Source: Globodera rostochiensis
Taxonomy: Eukaryota; Nematoda; Chromadorea; Rhabditida; Heteroderidae
Length of the DNA stretch: 64,000 nt
Direction: 5' to 3'
NCBI GenBank assembly: GCA_018350325.1
Contig: JAEVLN010000013.1
Coordinates: 434,001-498,000, forward strand
The position numbers and the translations under genes are program-made. Under the pieces are notes generated by a model, which saw only the letters and a program-made list of their open reading frames with translations, ran no database searches and was not told the DNA's origin. Shown piece after piece: positions 34,301 to 45,889 of this stretch (position 1 is the first letter of the stretch; each line of letters opens with the position of its first letter).

Positions 34301-35860
34301 AAATTAACCACTGTCGAAAACACTTACTGTCGAAAACATTTTATCAAGAAAATCTGCTGTTAACTCTGGACCGTTTCCAAGTCTTTTTTCTTCATTGTCG
34401 AAAATACTTACAGTCGAAAACACTTACTGTCGAAAACACTTATTGTCGAAAATACTTACTGTCGAAAACACTTACTGTCGAAAACACTTAATGTTGAAAA
34501 CACATTTTGTCAAAAAGACATAATGTTGAAAACACTTACTGTCGAAAACACTTACTGTCGAAAACACTTACTGTCAAATTACTTACTGTCGAAAACACTT
34601 ACTTTAGAAAACACTTACTGTCGAAAACACTTACTGTCGAAAATACTTACTGTCGAAAACACTTACGTAGAAAACACTTACTGTCGAAAACACTTACTTA
34701 CTGTAGAAAACACTTACTGTCGAAAATACTTATTGTCGAAAACACTTAATGTCAAAAACACTTACTTACTGTCGAAAATACTTACTGTCGAAAACACTTA
34801 CTGTCGAAAATACTTACTGTAGAAAACACTTACTGTCTAAAACACTTACTTACTGTCGAAAACACTTACTGTAGAAAACACTTACTGTCGAAAATACTTA
34901 CTGACGAAAACACTTACTGTCGAAAATACTTACTGTCGAAAACACTTACTGTCGAAAATACTTACTGTCGAAAATACTTACTGTAGAAAACACTTACTGT
35001 CGAAAATACTTACTGTAGAAAACACTTACTGTCGAAAACACTTACTTAATGACACATTTTGTCAAAAACACTTAATGTTGAAAACACTTACTGTCGAAAA
35101 CACTTAATGTTGAAAACACTTACTGTCGAAAATACTTACTGTAGAAAACACTTACTGTCGAAAACACTTACTTAATGTTGAAAACACATTTTGTCGAAAA
35201 CACTTACTGTCGAAAACACTTACTGTCGAAAATACTTACTGTCGAAAACACTTACTGTCGAAAATACTTACTGTCGAAAATATTTGAAAACACTTACTGT
35301 AGAAAACACTTACTGTCGAAAACACTTACTGTCGAAAACACTTACTGTCGAATACTTACTGTCGAAAGCACTTACTGTCGAAAATACTTACTGTCGAAAA
35401 TATTTGAAAACACTTACTGTAGAAAACACTTACTGTAGAAAACACTTACTGTCGAAAATACTTACTGTAGTAAACACTTACTGTCGAAAACACTTACTTA
35501 ATGTTGAAAACACATTTGTCAAAAACACTTAATGTTGAAAACACTTACTGTCGAAAACACTTAATGTTGAAAACACTTACTGTCGAAAATACTTGCTGTC
35601 GAAAACACTTACTGTCGAAAACACTTAATGTTGAAAACACTTACTGTCGAAAATACTTACTATCGAAAACACTTACTGTCGAAAACACTTACTGTCGAAA
35701 ATACTTACTGTCGAAAACACTTACTGTCGAAAATACTTACTGTCGAAAATAGTTGAAAACACTTACTGTAGAAAACACTTACTGTCGAAAATACTTACTG
35801 TCGAAAACATACGTTGTTGATTTTTTGATCGGAATTTCACTGTCGAAAACACTACATCAA
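34300..35860. repeat. Satellite array of a 16-bp monomer
   Basis: The monomer is ACTTACTGTCGAAAAC (16 bp) repeated roughly 85-95 times, densest from 34383 to 35810. Variants are GTAGAAAAC, AATGTTGAAAACAC and ACATTTTGTCAAAAACAC. Higher-order blocks recur, for example the TTAATGTTGAAAACACATTT pattern near 34490, 35050, 35180 and 35500. Because 16 is not a multiple of 3, open frames give a 16-residue peptide repeat (TVENTYCRKHLLSKTL); these are not genes. Confidence 0.95.
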
Positions 35861-35889
35861 AAAGTTATTTTTCTTTTTTATGATTAGCA

Positions 35890-36291
35890 ATGGGACACGT
35901 AGAAAATCAAAAGTTCAAAATAATAAAATTGTTCTTCGTTGTGATTTTTTGCACACTGTCTGTTTTGTCAGAAAATTTGAAGTGCCAAGGAAAAGTTCAA
36001 AGGTGGGAAGATGCCTTAAAATCCGACACAACAATAACATTCGTCGCCGTTGTGCCGAGGCTGGCAAACTTCCACATGCTTATTCTCTTCTCTAAGTTGA
36101 CAAATGAGCTTCCCATCTACGGCATAAGGGTTTTGGCATCAAGTTACATGGCTGATGCAACATATAAATCCCTTTCACAGAATGAAACAGATCAACCATT
36201 AGCAGAAGGATTGATTTTTTTTTGGATTTTTTGCTGCAGAAATAAATTGGTTAGTGCCTATTTTGGCACTTTTTTGGGATTTCGACAATAG
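35890..36291 (+). CDS. Hypothetical protein with a possible signal peptide, 133 aa
   Basis: The frame opens just after the satellite array, with TGATTAG directly before the ATG. The N-terminus (MGHVENQKFKIIKLFFVVIF then CTLSVLSENLKCQG) resembles a signal peptide or anchor. From about residue 45 the DNA belongs to a dispersed repeat (ACAACAATAACATTCG, GTGCCGAGGCTGGCAAAC), copies of which lie near 25000 inverted, 44470 and 63540, so the C-terminal half is unlikely to be an ancient coding sequence. It could be a small gene whose end was replaced by a repeat, or chance. Confidence 0.3.
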   Translation: MGHVENQKFKIIKLFFVVIFCTLSVLSENLKCQGKVQRWEDALKSDTTITFVAVVPRLANFHMLILFSKLTNELPIYGIRVLASSYMADATYKSLSQNETDQPLAEGLIFFWIFCCRNKLVSAYFGTFLGFRQ

Positions 36292-36676
36292 CTGATTTTG
36301 AGAGTGCACTATTTCACCTCCTTTTGATCATTTTATGGGGGGGGGGGGAATCTGCCAACCTATTTGTATGCTCAAAAGATTTCTTATTAATTATTTTATT
36401 GGGTGTAAGTTTTGTCCCATTTTGAATATTTTTTAAAATTCCTAACTCGCTTATTCTTGCATCGGGTTACCTTGCTCTCTCGTGGCCGGAAAATACGACA
36501 CCAAAAAAAATGTATTAAAAATTTTAAAAAGTATAATTATTATTTTAATCTTTCAATAAATAAATATGTAATTGATAGAGCTTATATTCGCTTCCGGTAT
36601 TTATGGCAAAATGTCCTCGAATTTCTAACATTACAAACAGATAACTCATTAACAAAGTTCATGTGTTTTCAGGTTC
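36292..36676. other. 3' flank of the minus-strand HTH gene
   Basis: A G run is at 36339, and AAAAGATTTCTTATTAATTA (36374) recalls the type A upstream block. Nothing else is recognised. Confidence 0.35.
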
Positions 36677-39600
36677 TTACATAATTTGATCATTAAATTG
36701 CTTTTTCCAATTACGTAAGCTTTCTCTTGAAATCTTTAACATATCAGCAATAACGGCATCTGGCATTTTCGGATTCTTCCCCTTTATTTTGGAATATTTC
36801 TTCAAAATTCCAATTTTAGTTGCTTCAGAAAATTTGTTGCTGACAGAAAGGCCAAATTTGCGCTTCCAGCTAACAATTGTTGCTCTACAAACGCCCAATC
36901 TTTTTGCAATTTGCCCATCGAGTTCATTTTTTGAAAAATTTTTGAGTTTTGCCTTTTGACATTTGCTTTTTATCTTATCAAATTGTTTCAAAATTTCACT
37001 TTTTTCTAACTCAGAAAATTTTGATTTAAACTTTGTTTCTTGGTTTAGACCGAATTCTTTGATCCATCTATAAATTTTTGAGCGAACAACACCCAAACTA
37101 TTTGATATTTTGTTTTCAATTTTAACCCATTCATTTCTGGAATATTTTCTTTTTTTCTTATAATCGTCTTTCATTTTACGGAATTTTTGGATAATTTCAC
37201 GTTTTTGCTGATCTGAATCGATTTTTTTACATTCGTTTGAGTCATTTTGCTGCTCATCTTGATCAGTTTCTTCAATAAATTTATTGTCGTCTTCCTCCAA
37301 ATTTTCATCATCATCTCCAATCTTTTTGTGACCAAAAGTGTTGGGAGCTTGTCCGTCTTGGTCTTCTTCTTTAACATGATCCTCCAATTGTTCTTTAAAT
37401 TCACGACTCTCCTCGTTCCACCATTCAAATTCATGTTTAACTTTTCCTGAATGTTTTATTGTAAAATATAAATTAAATAAACATTTATGAATAATTTCGA
37501 GCTAATGAATATTGAATAGGGTTGCACGGGACCGGGACTTTTTGGAAAAACCGGGACCGGGACTTACCGGGACCAGAAAAACCGGGACCGGGACCAAGAT
37601 ATTCAACCGCGACCGGGACCGGGACCTACCGGGACTTTTCAAGGGAAAAATTTTCTTTTATCAAACACTAAAAAATTTTAATTTTCCGGCAACATATTGT
37701 TGATCTTCCTGATCTTCGATGTCATTGTCATCATCATTCTTTTTTTTTGTTGAGATTCTGCTTTACTTTTAGGGAGGGTGGGGGTCGGCGGTGCCGATAG
37801 GCGCCGCCGAGAAAATTTTTTGAAATTTTGATCAATTTTGTTAAAGAAATTTCATCAAAATTTTAGCAAAATTATGAATTTTGCTTTGAAATTTCAGAGA
37901 AAAACACTGGTTTACGTAAGAGTGGAGGATGTCCGGCGGTGCCGACAGGCGCCGTCGGGGAATTTTTTGAACATTTTAATGATATTTGTTAAGAAATTGA
38001 AGCAAAAATTCGAGATGTGATGAATTAGTTCGAATCTTGTATCTATTCTTTTTTTGCGCGCATTTTTAATTAAAAAATATTAGAATATTTATTTAAAAAA
38101 TCTTATTAATGAGGGGATGCCTATTTGAGTATAGGGGAAAACCAATAAATAAGTGCTTGCACTCAAGCGGGTTCGAACCCAACACATAACATACGATTCA
38201 CCGAAAAGAGCAACCACTAGGCCATCGACCTACTTGGAAGAGATAAGTATGGTTGAAATTGTCGGTCGATGATGCCATCATTAGGGGTGTACATTTAGTC
38301 CCGGTTGGTCCCGGTCCCGGCGGGACCAAAAAACCGGGACCGGGACTTTCAGATTTTAAAAAGTCCCGTCCGTCCGGGACCTGAAAAAACCGGGAAATCC
38401 CGTCCCGGTCCCGTGCAACCCTAAATTGAACCAAATTTATAATTATTTAATTGTTTTAAAACTAGGGTAGTGCACGGTCGGTTAACCGAACCGAAACCGA
38501 AACCGAAAACCGGCTTTTTTGGCCCAAAAACCGAAAACCGGGGGTCGTAAAACCGGCCTAACCGAAAACCGGGGGTACCGGTTTTCCGGTTTCGGTTGTA
38601 AAAATAAAAAAAACACACCCCTAATGATGGCATTTTGTGGGAGTCTGTTGAGGAAAGATGTGGTGTAGTGGTGAGTGGTGTCATTTTAACTGGTGGTGGG
38701 GTGGGGTTCAAATCTCGGCTGAGTTGAATTTTTTTTCCAACATTTTTTGAACTATACGGCAGGGCTGGGCAAAATCGGAAAATAAATTCCGAAATCCGAA
38801 TTCCGAAATTCCGGAAACCCAAAAATCCGAAAGGATTTTAAATCCGAAATCCGAATTCACGAAAATCCCGAAATTTTTCCGGAATCCGAAACCCGAAATC
38901 CGAAATTTTTTCAAAAATTTTTCTGCATTTCTGATAAACAAAAAAAGGTTTTTTTCTATCTTATTTGTGCTTCACTCCGATATGCAATAATTATTACCAT
39001 TCTCCTTCGTCTAATTGGTCAGCAAAAAGGTTTTTGAGAACTATGATTAGATCTGGGGAAGGGGGTCGGCAGTGCCGATAGGCGCCACCGGGAAAATTTT
39101 TTGAAGATTTTAATGAATCTTGTTAAGAAATTGGCTTTTTTGCATTTTATGGCACTAAAGTAATTTACGATCACCCAACTTTGAACAAGGTTATAAATTT
39201 TTTAAATATTCAGGAATTTGTACAATCAAAAAATGAAATGAAAACTTGTAATTGTCATCTAAAATATTTTTAAAAAATGGGAAATTTAAAAAAATTTTTG
39301 GAATTGTTTAGTAGACCGTAAATGTTCAGAGAAAGTCAGAAAAAATTTTTAACATAGTCGGGGACCTGAACCCACACCAAAAGTTCAACTGCCCAACCAC
39401 TAACCACTATACCAAAACAAAGGTGTTTCACCTTTCAAAAATCCCATTCTTAGGGGTGCAAAATCCGAAATTTTGCTCAAATTCCGAAATCCGAAACCCG
39501 AAATCCGAAACGGCCAAAAAACCCGAAATTTTCCGGAATCCGAAATTTCGGATCCGAAATTTTGCCCAGCCCTGCTATACGGTGTGTGAACAATTCCAAA

Positions 39601-40517
39601 AGTTTTTCAAATTCCCAATTTTTTTTTTTAATTAGATAAAATTCACAAATTAATTGGACGAATTCAGTGAAATTAAAAAAAAAGAAAAACTTTGTTCAAA
39701 GTTGAGTGACCTCGACTGCCGAGGATTTTAAAAATTTTGAGATCGGAGCCCTGAATAATTAAAATTAAAAATTTTCTTTGCATGGTTATTATTGGAATAA
39801 TTTTCTTAACAAATTCGTTAAATCTCAAAAAAAGAAAATAGGCCAATTTTGTTAAGAAACTTTCGATTTCCCACTTTTTTGGGGTCGGAATCCTGATTTC
39901 CGAAATTTTTTGAGGTCGTCGGCTCCCATTCCTGCTAAGCCCCGCCGGGAAAATGTTAGATTTTAACGATATTTGTTAGGAAAATTGGTCCAAAATTTAC
40001 GCATTTGGAAATCAAAAGGGTCCCACCTATGGTTTGACAAAAAACCGGTTTCGGTTTTCGGTTAACCGGGTGTCGGCCAAAAACCGAAACCGAAAACCGG
40101 GGGTCGCAAAACCGGCCTAACCGAAAACCGGTACCCCCGGTTTAAAACCGACCGTGCACTACTCTATTTAAAACTTAAATTATTTTCTCTCTCATGAAGT
40201 GGCTCACCTTCCATTTTAACTGCTCCATAATGTGGTTCATGTTCATTTACCATTCCTTTTATTGCAGGTTCGTCTCTATCAAATTGTTCCTCGTTCGATT
40301 CAACCTTAAATTAATTAATTTAAATTCCCGGATGAAAAGCAAAAGAAAATTTTTGGGAAATTATTTGACAAACTTTGATTTTTGGCTTTGGTTCAATCGG
40401 ATTGTTGTTTGCTTGAGGCTCCGATTGATTTGTCTCCCAAAGTTCATCAAATAATTCATCAGGAAATGTAACAACATAATTTATTAAACAAATTAATTGT
40501 AGAATGTTCAATTTCAT
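36677..40517 (-). CDS. Type B secreted HTH-repeat protein, 336 aa, with a 2.76-kb intron
   Basis: Exons are 40517-40374, 40304-40208 and 37446-36677 (1011 nt, no stop). Exon 1 gives MKLNILQLICLINYVVTF then PDELFDELWETN. Exon 2 is 12 bases shorter than in paralogues (EEQFDRDEPAIKG). Exon 3 starts GKVKHEFEWWNEE, an alternative start also related to 33032 and 49890, and contains three HTH repeats (VVRSKIYRWIKEFGL, VCRATIVSWKRKFGL, ISRESLRNWKKQF). Intron 2 (37447-40207) holds two adjacent inverted-repeat elements, one with a third nested in it. That exons 1-2 join this exon 3 is inferred from phase, order and orientation. Confidence 0.75.
37517..38423. mobile_element. hAT-like non-autonomous element in intron 2
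   Basis: The ends are TAGGGTTGCACGGGACCGGG and its inverse CCCGGTCCCGTGCAACCCTA. The flanks ATATTGAA and AATTGAAC are an imperfect 8-bp repeat. The interior has CCGGGACCGGGAC arrays at both ends, two GC palindromes (37790 and 37932) and a minus-strand tRNA-like core at 38160-38235 with A box TGGCCTAGTGG and B box GGTTCGAACCC. Confidence 0.8.
38463..40166. mobile_element. hAT-like element with exact target duplication, itself interrupted
   Basis: The ends are TAGGGTAGTGCACGGTCGG and CCGACCGTGCACTACTCTA. The exact 8-bp duplication TTTAAAAC flanks it (38455-38462 and 40167-40174). It has CCGAAACCG arrays near both ends and a tRNA-like core near 38650-38725. An 815-bp element is nested at 38760-39574, so the original unit is about 880 bp. 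A partial second copy is at 21239-21958. Confidence 0.9.
38760..39574. mobile_element. Nested hAT-like element, 815 bp
   Basis: The ends CAGGGCTGGGCAAAAT and ATTTTGCCCAGCCCTG are perfect inverted repeats. CTATACGG is duplicated exactly on both sides (38752-38759, 39575-39582), and the unoccupied site is seen in the copy at 21239-21958. The interior has AATCCGAAATCCGAA arrays, one GTCGGCAGTGCCGATAGGCG palindrome-type unit and a tRNA-like core near 39358-39420. Confidence 0.93.
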
Positions 40518-41300
40518 AATTAAATTTATGCTAAAAAATAAATTTTCTTTTTATTATTCTTTAATTTTTAAGAAAATATTAATTCATAAGTATTAGAACT
40601 GTTCCTTAAAAATAAAATGAATGAAAACGTTGCAAATTTTTTTCATGTGGAGAAATATATACGTTTTGTGTATTCGATTTCTCTAAATAAAATAATATTG
40701 CCTGTATTTATTGAATATTTTAATTTAAAAATTTGGCTTTGAACGATTTGATCTTTCATGAAACCAATATAAAGCATTGGATTAATAAATAATTGACTTT
40801 TTATTGACAAAAACTAGTGATCTTTCATGAAACAATATAAAGTATTGGATTAATAAACAATTGATTTTTTTTGACAAAAACTAGTTTATTACTAAAAATT
40901 AAGCAACTTTGACTTTTTCTTAGCACGACTAGTTTATTAACTAAAATTTTAGCATTTTATTTTAAAGAATTCTTAAGGAAACACTGATCAAGAAATGCTA
41001 AATGTGGAAATTACAATTTAAGCATCTTTTTTGGCCAATAAGGAGAAATCGCATTCAAAGTCAACATTTCATCTGCGATTAAACAATCTTTTTTTCTGCA
41101 ATAAAATTATTTTTTCATTAAAAGTCCGAGAGGAGTCGATTAGTATATGTTTTGTTCTAGTTTGGCTCAGGCCGATATGACCGACATTTGCCTAATTTTA
41201 TTTTATATTTTATCAGGTGACGGAAATATTCTTCACAATTGCAACGTTATTGCATTGCGATAATTTCCCATTATAGAGGAAAGAATTGGCTACAAAATGA
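40518..41300. promoter_or_regulatory. Upstream block of the minus gene, plus repeats and an orphan block
   Basis: Bases 40625-40680 hold the type B block (AACGTTGCAAATTTTTTTCA and GTGGAGAAAT) for the gene starting at 40517. Bases 40735-40925 hold two to three tandem copies of the AAAGCATTGGATTAATAAAT / ACTAGTTTATTAC block. Bases 41210-41255 (ATCAGGTGACGGAAATATTC, TTGCAACGTTATTG) are another type B block in plus orientation with no gene after it. Confidence 0.5.
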
Positions 41301-42237
41301 ATACACATTTAATAAGATAGGATTGAAAACACCAACAAAATTTAGGTTGGAAAGCAACCAAGGATGAAGCTGGCCAACTGCATCTCAGGAACGTTTAGCA
41401 GCTCATAATTTATATCATTCGAAAGCTCTAAATGCTTAGAAGATATATTTCATTAGTTTATCGAGCTGTTTCATGCTCTAAGTTATAAGTGAAAAGTGTA
41501 AAAATCGGACTTTTTCATTGTTTACTGCTGGTCATCAAGGTGAAAATGGTGAAATTAATTTGTGGGGGTAAACCTATACTTAATCACATTAAAGATGGGG
41601 CGGAGAAATTTTACGTCTATAGGACCCGTTGCCAAATCCATCCAAATTCAACTTTTCCTCCCCACCCCTCAAGGGCATCTCATCACTAAGGCTGGGATTT
41701 ATAGTCCCTAAAAATTCAAATAAGTCAAATAATCCCTTAAAAAGGCCAAATATATAAAAAGGTCAACAAGGCGTATTGGTAAACAAATCCAACGCATTGT
41801 TCGCCAGCAGCATGGAAATGATTCAGAAGTCAAGCATAAACTTCTATCCGTCTAACTCCAACTACGGCAATCAGCTTCTGCCCGGATTTCCTCGGGTTTT
41901 GCCTGATTGAAAGCCAAAGGACATGTTTTGTAATTGGTGATGGGATTTTAATTGTCGGCGTTCTTTCTTGTAATTACTTGATTCCACCCAGCCCGGAAAT
42001 TAAAAACCTGAGCCCAGCCGTTTTGCACCTAATTCAAACAAACACAAATTTTGTTACATCAAATCTTAAATGGACCGATTCCTTTGGTATTTAAATGTGC
42101 AACTAAGTTTATTCATAAAATACAAAAATGTTCAAAATCCTTGAGAAACAAGCAATGAATGCGAATTGTGAGCTCTGTTTAGGAATTTCGGACCCGAATT
42201 TGAAAAGGTTGAGCAGTCGAAGCTTCGGTGACTTCTT
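41301..42237. other. Intergenic downstream of the zinc-finger gene, one possible small exon
   Basis: A short plus-strand frame at 41812-41910 (MEMIQKSSINFYPSNSNYGN then QLLPGFPRVLPD, stop) is open upstream to 41758 and less AT-biased than its surroundings. I do not recognise it and give it low weight. CTGGGATTTATAGTCCC at 41692 belongs to a dispersed repeat also seen at 33850 and 47680. Confidence 0.3.
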
Positions 42238-43530
<1,293 letters not shown>

Positions 43531-44029
43531 TGTGTTTTGAAAAGACGAAAGAAACGGTGATGCTCGGCAATTGACTGCTGAATGGCCTCTGACATCCTAA
43601 GCATTGCCGTGGCGCCAACCGTGAAAGTTCGGGCCCGAGTCGTGCAAGTCAGGCAGGGAAAAGGAGCGATAGTTTTAGCACATTTTTAGTCCCTATTTTG
43701 GCACTTATTGTTTTGAGCTTTTTTGGTAGCTATTTCATGTTTTTTAGTCAATAATACTAAAAGAATATTGTGTTAAAATTTTGTTCGATATTCATAGATC
43801 CAAATATTCAAATAAATTTAACATTTGACGCTGTCCAGCTCCTGAACATGCTCGTTTGAGTTTAGGGACACAGACGGTGGGGTAAGGAAAAAATGTGTTT
43901 AAATTTTTGTAGCTTATTAGGAATTTGGGTAGACGATTTCACAAATTGTTTCAAAAAAATGCTTCATTCACCTAAACTGCACTCCACGCACCTCGAACTA
44001 GGTAGCGAAGCTCTACGTGCACGTTAGCG
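43531..44029. other. Upstream of the KLF gene
   Basis: Bases 43531-43610 remain GC-richer and open in other frames (MSEAIQQSIAEHHR), so a further 5' exon is possible. Beyond that the sequence is AT-rich, with a TAGTCCCTATTTTGGCAC repeat at 43688. No other gene is seen. Confidence 0.4.
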
Positions 44030-44037
44030 CTATGATA

Positions 44038-44328
44038 GGTGATGCATATTTGCGCTGACACATTTGCGCCGATACAATTGCGCCTTGCGCCGGCCCATTT
44101 GCGCCGATATATTTGGGCCGGCACATTTGCGCCGATACATTTGCGCCGGCACATTTGCGCCGGCAAAGGCTTTACAATTTTTTTGTCTGCTTTTTGCCAG
44201 GGTTAATTTTTTCGCACTTATGGGTTCGCTAGGCTTAGGCCTAAGCCACCCTGAGCTCAGGGGTTCGTTAGAATGTCACCGGCGCAAATGTATCGGCGCA
44301 AATGTAGCGGCGCAAAAGATTGAACACC
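44038..44328. mobile_element. Short inverted-repeat element built of ATTTGCGCCG units
   Basis: CTATGATA is duplicated exactly at both borders (44030-44037, 44329-44336). The ends GGTGATGCATATTTGCGC and the inverse of GCGCAAAAGATTGAACACC are imperfect inverted repeats. The left side has about nine ATTTGCGCCGGCAC units and the right side three in inverse. An AGGCTTAGGCCTAAGC palindrome in the middle is shared with the MITE at 23406. Confidence 0.85.
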
Positions 44329-44536
44329 CTATGATATCCCTAAACAATGAAAATATTGTTTTAAATTACTATTTTTGTATGGGTCACAAAACACTTTTTT
44401 TACCCAAATTAAAACGTTTGACATTTTACAATGAAAATAGAAAATTCGCCCAACAAAAAATTGTCGCCAAGGTGCCGAGGCTGAGCAACCTTCTATAATT
44501 TTCAAATCTCAGAGATGCCTAGTTTCTTCTCAAAAT

Positions 44537-45889
44537 TTACTTCCATTTTTTTAAACTGCTTATTGAGATTTTCAGCAAACCAGCAATGTCCAAATCAGTC
44601 ATTTTCGGATTCGTTTCTTTTATTTTGGCATATTTCTTCAAAATTCCAATTTTTGTTGCATCAGAAATTTTCTTGCTGACAGAAAGGCCAAATTTGCGCT
44701 TCCATACAATAATTGTGCTGGCACTTACGCCTAATTTTTTTGCAATTTTATCATCGAGTTCAAGCATTGAAATGTTTTTGAGTTTTGCCTTCTTACATTT
44801 GTTTTTTATTTCATCAAATTGTTTCAAAATTTCATGTTTTTCAAACTCAGAAAATTTTTTATTGCTGACAGAAAGGCTAAATTTGCGCTTCCATTCAATA
44901 ATTGTTCTTCTAGAAACGCCTAATTTTTTTGCAATTTTATCATCGAGCTCGTGCATTGAAATGTTTTTGAGTTTGGCCTTCTTACATTTGTTTTTTATTT
45001 TATCAAATTGTTTCAAAATTTCACGTTTTTCGGACTCAGAAAACTTTTCATGGGTTAAAGCCAATCCTTTGATCCATATATAAATTCTTTTGCGACCAAC
45101 ACCCAACCCCTTTGATATTTTTCTCTCAATTTGAGTCCATTCTTTTTTAGAATATTTTCTTTTTTTCTTATAATCTTCTTTAATTTCTCGGAATTTCTGA
45201 ATAATTTCGCGTTTTTGTTGATCAGAGTCAATTTTCTCAGATTCATTGGACTCATTTTGCTGTTCATCAACACTCTCATCTTGATCTGTTGAGTTATTTT
45301 GATCAGACAAAAGTTTAGCTTCTTTAGAATTTTCTTGATCAAGTTCATCCGCTGATTCATGTTTGATCTTATCTGTTTAAATGTCTTATTGTAAAAAAAT
45401 AAATTTTGACCCAAAAATTCATTTAGTATTTTTATTCAACTCTAATTTGTTACAAAATTTTGCAAAATTATAGATCCTTTCAAAAACAAAATATTTTTTT
45501 GACAAATTTTTTTAATTATTTAAATTTTAAATTATTTTCTCTTTAATTTGTTCTCACCTTCCACTTTAACTGCTCCATAATGTGGTTCATGCTCAGCTTT
45601 TACGTTTCCTTTTAGTGCAGATTCGTCCTGCCATCTTCCATCAAATTGTTCCTCGTTCGATTCAACCTTAAATTAGCGAATTTAGATTCCCGGATAAAAA
45701 AGCAAAAAATGAAAACAAAATTTTTGGGGAATTTATATGACAAACTTTGATTTTTGGCTGAGATTCAATTGGATTGTTGTTTGCTTGAGGCTCCGGTTGA
45801 TTTGTCTCCCAAAGTTCATCAAATAAGTCGTTTGGAAATGTAAACACATAATTTATTAAACAAATTAATTGTAAAATGTTCAATTTCAT
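44537..45889 (-). CDS. Type B secreted HTH-repeat protein with four repeats, 362 aa
   Basis: Exons are 45889-45746, 45666-45558 and 45372-44537 (1089 nt, open throughout). It has the MKLNILQLICLINYVFTF signal peptide, DLFDELWETN, the VESNEEQFDGRWQDE exon and an exon 3 starting DKIKHESADELDQ. It contains four HTH repeats instead of three. The second and third (ESEKREILKQFDKIKNK and EFEKHEILKQFDEIKNK, each followed by NISM.ELDDKIAKKLGV) are so alike that one is an internal duplicate of about 186 bases. The last ends ISISSLKKWK with an early stop, shorter than the usual ..AQFKEE. The conserved upstream block is at 45985-46055. Confidence 0.85.

Noticed and set aside
34267..35752. Several 70-113-residue frames with TVENTYCRKHLL repeats
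   Set aside because: They are translations of the 16-bp satellite in successive frames.
34300..35860. CRISPR-like array
   Set aside because: Units are contiguous 16-mers without unique spacers, in a eukaryotic context.
44586..45083. 165-residue plus-strand frame full of Phe, Leu and Ser
   Set aside because: Antisense of the HTH exon of the minus-strand gene.
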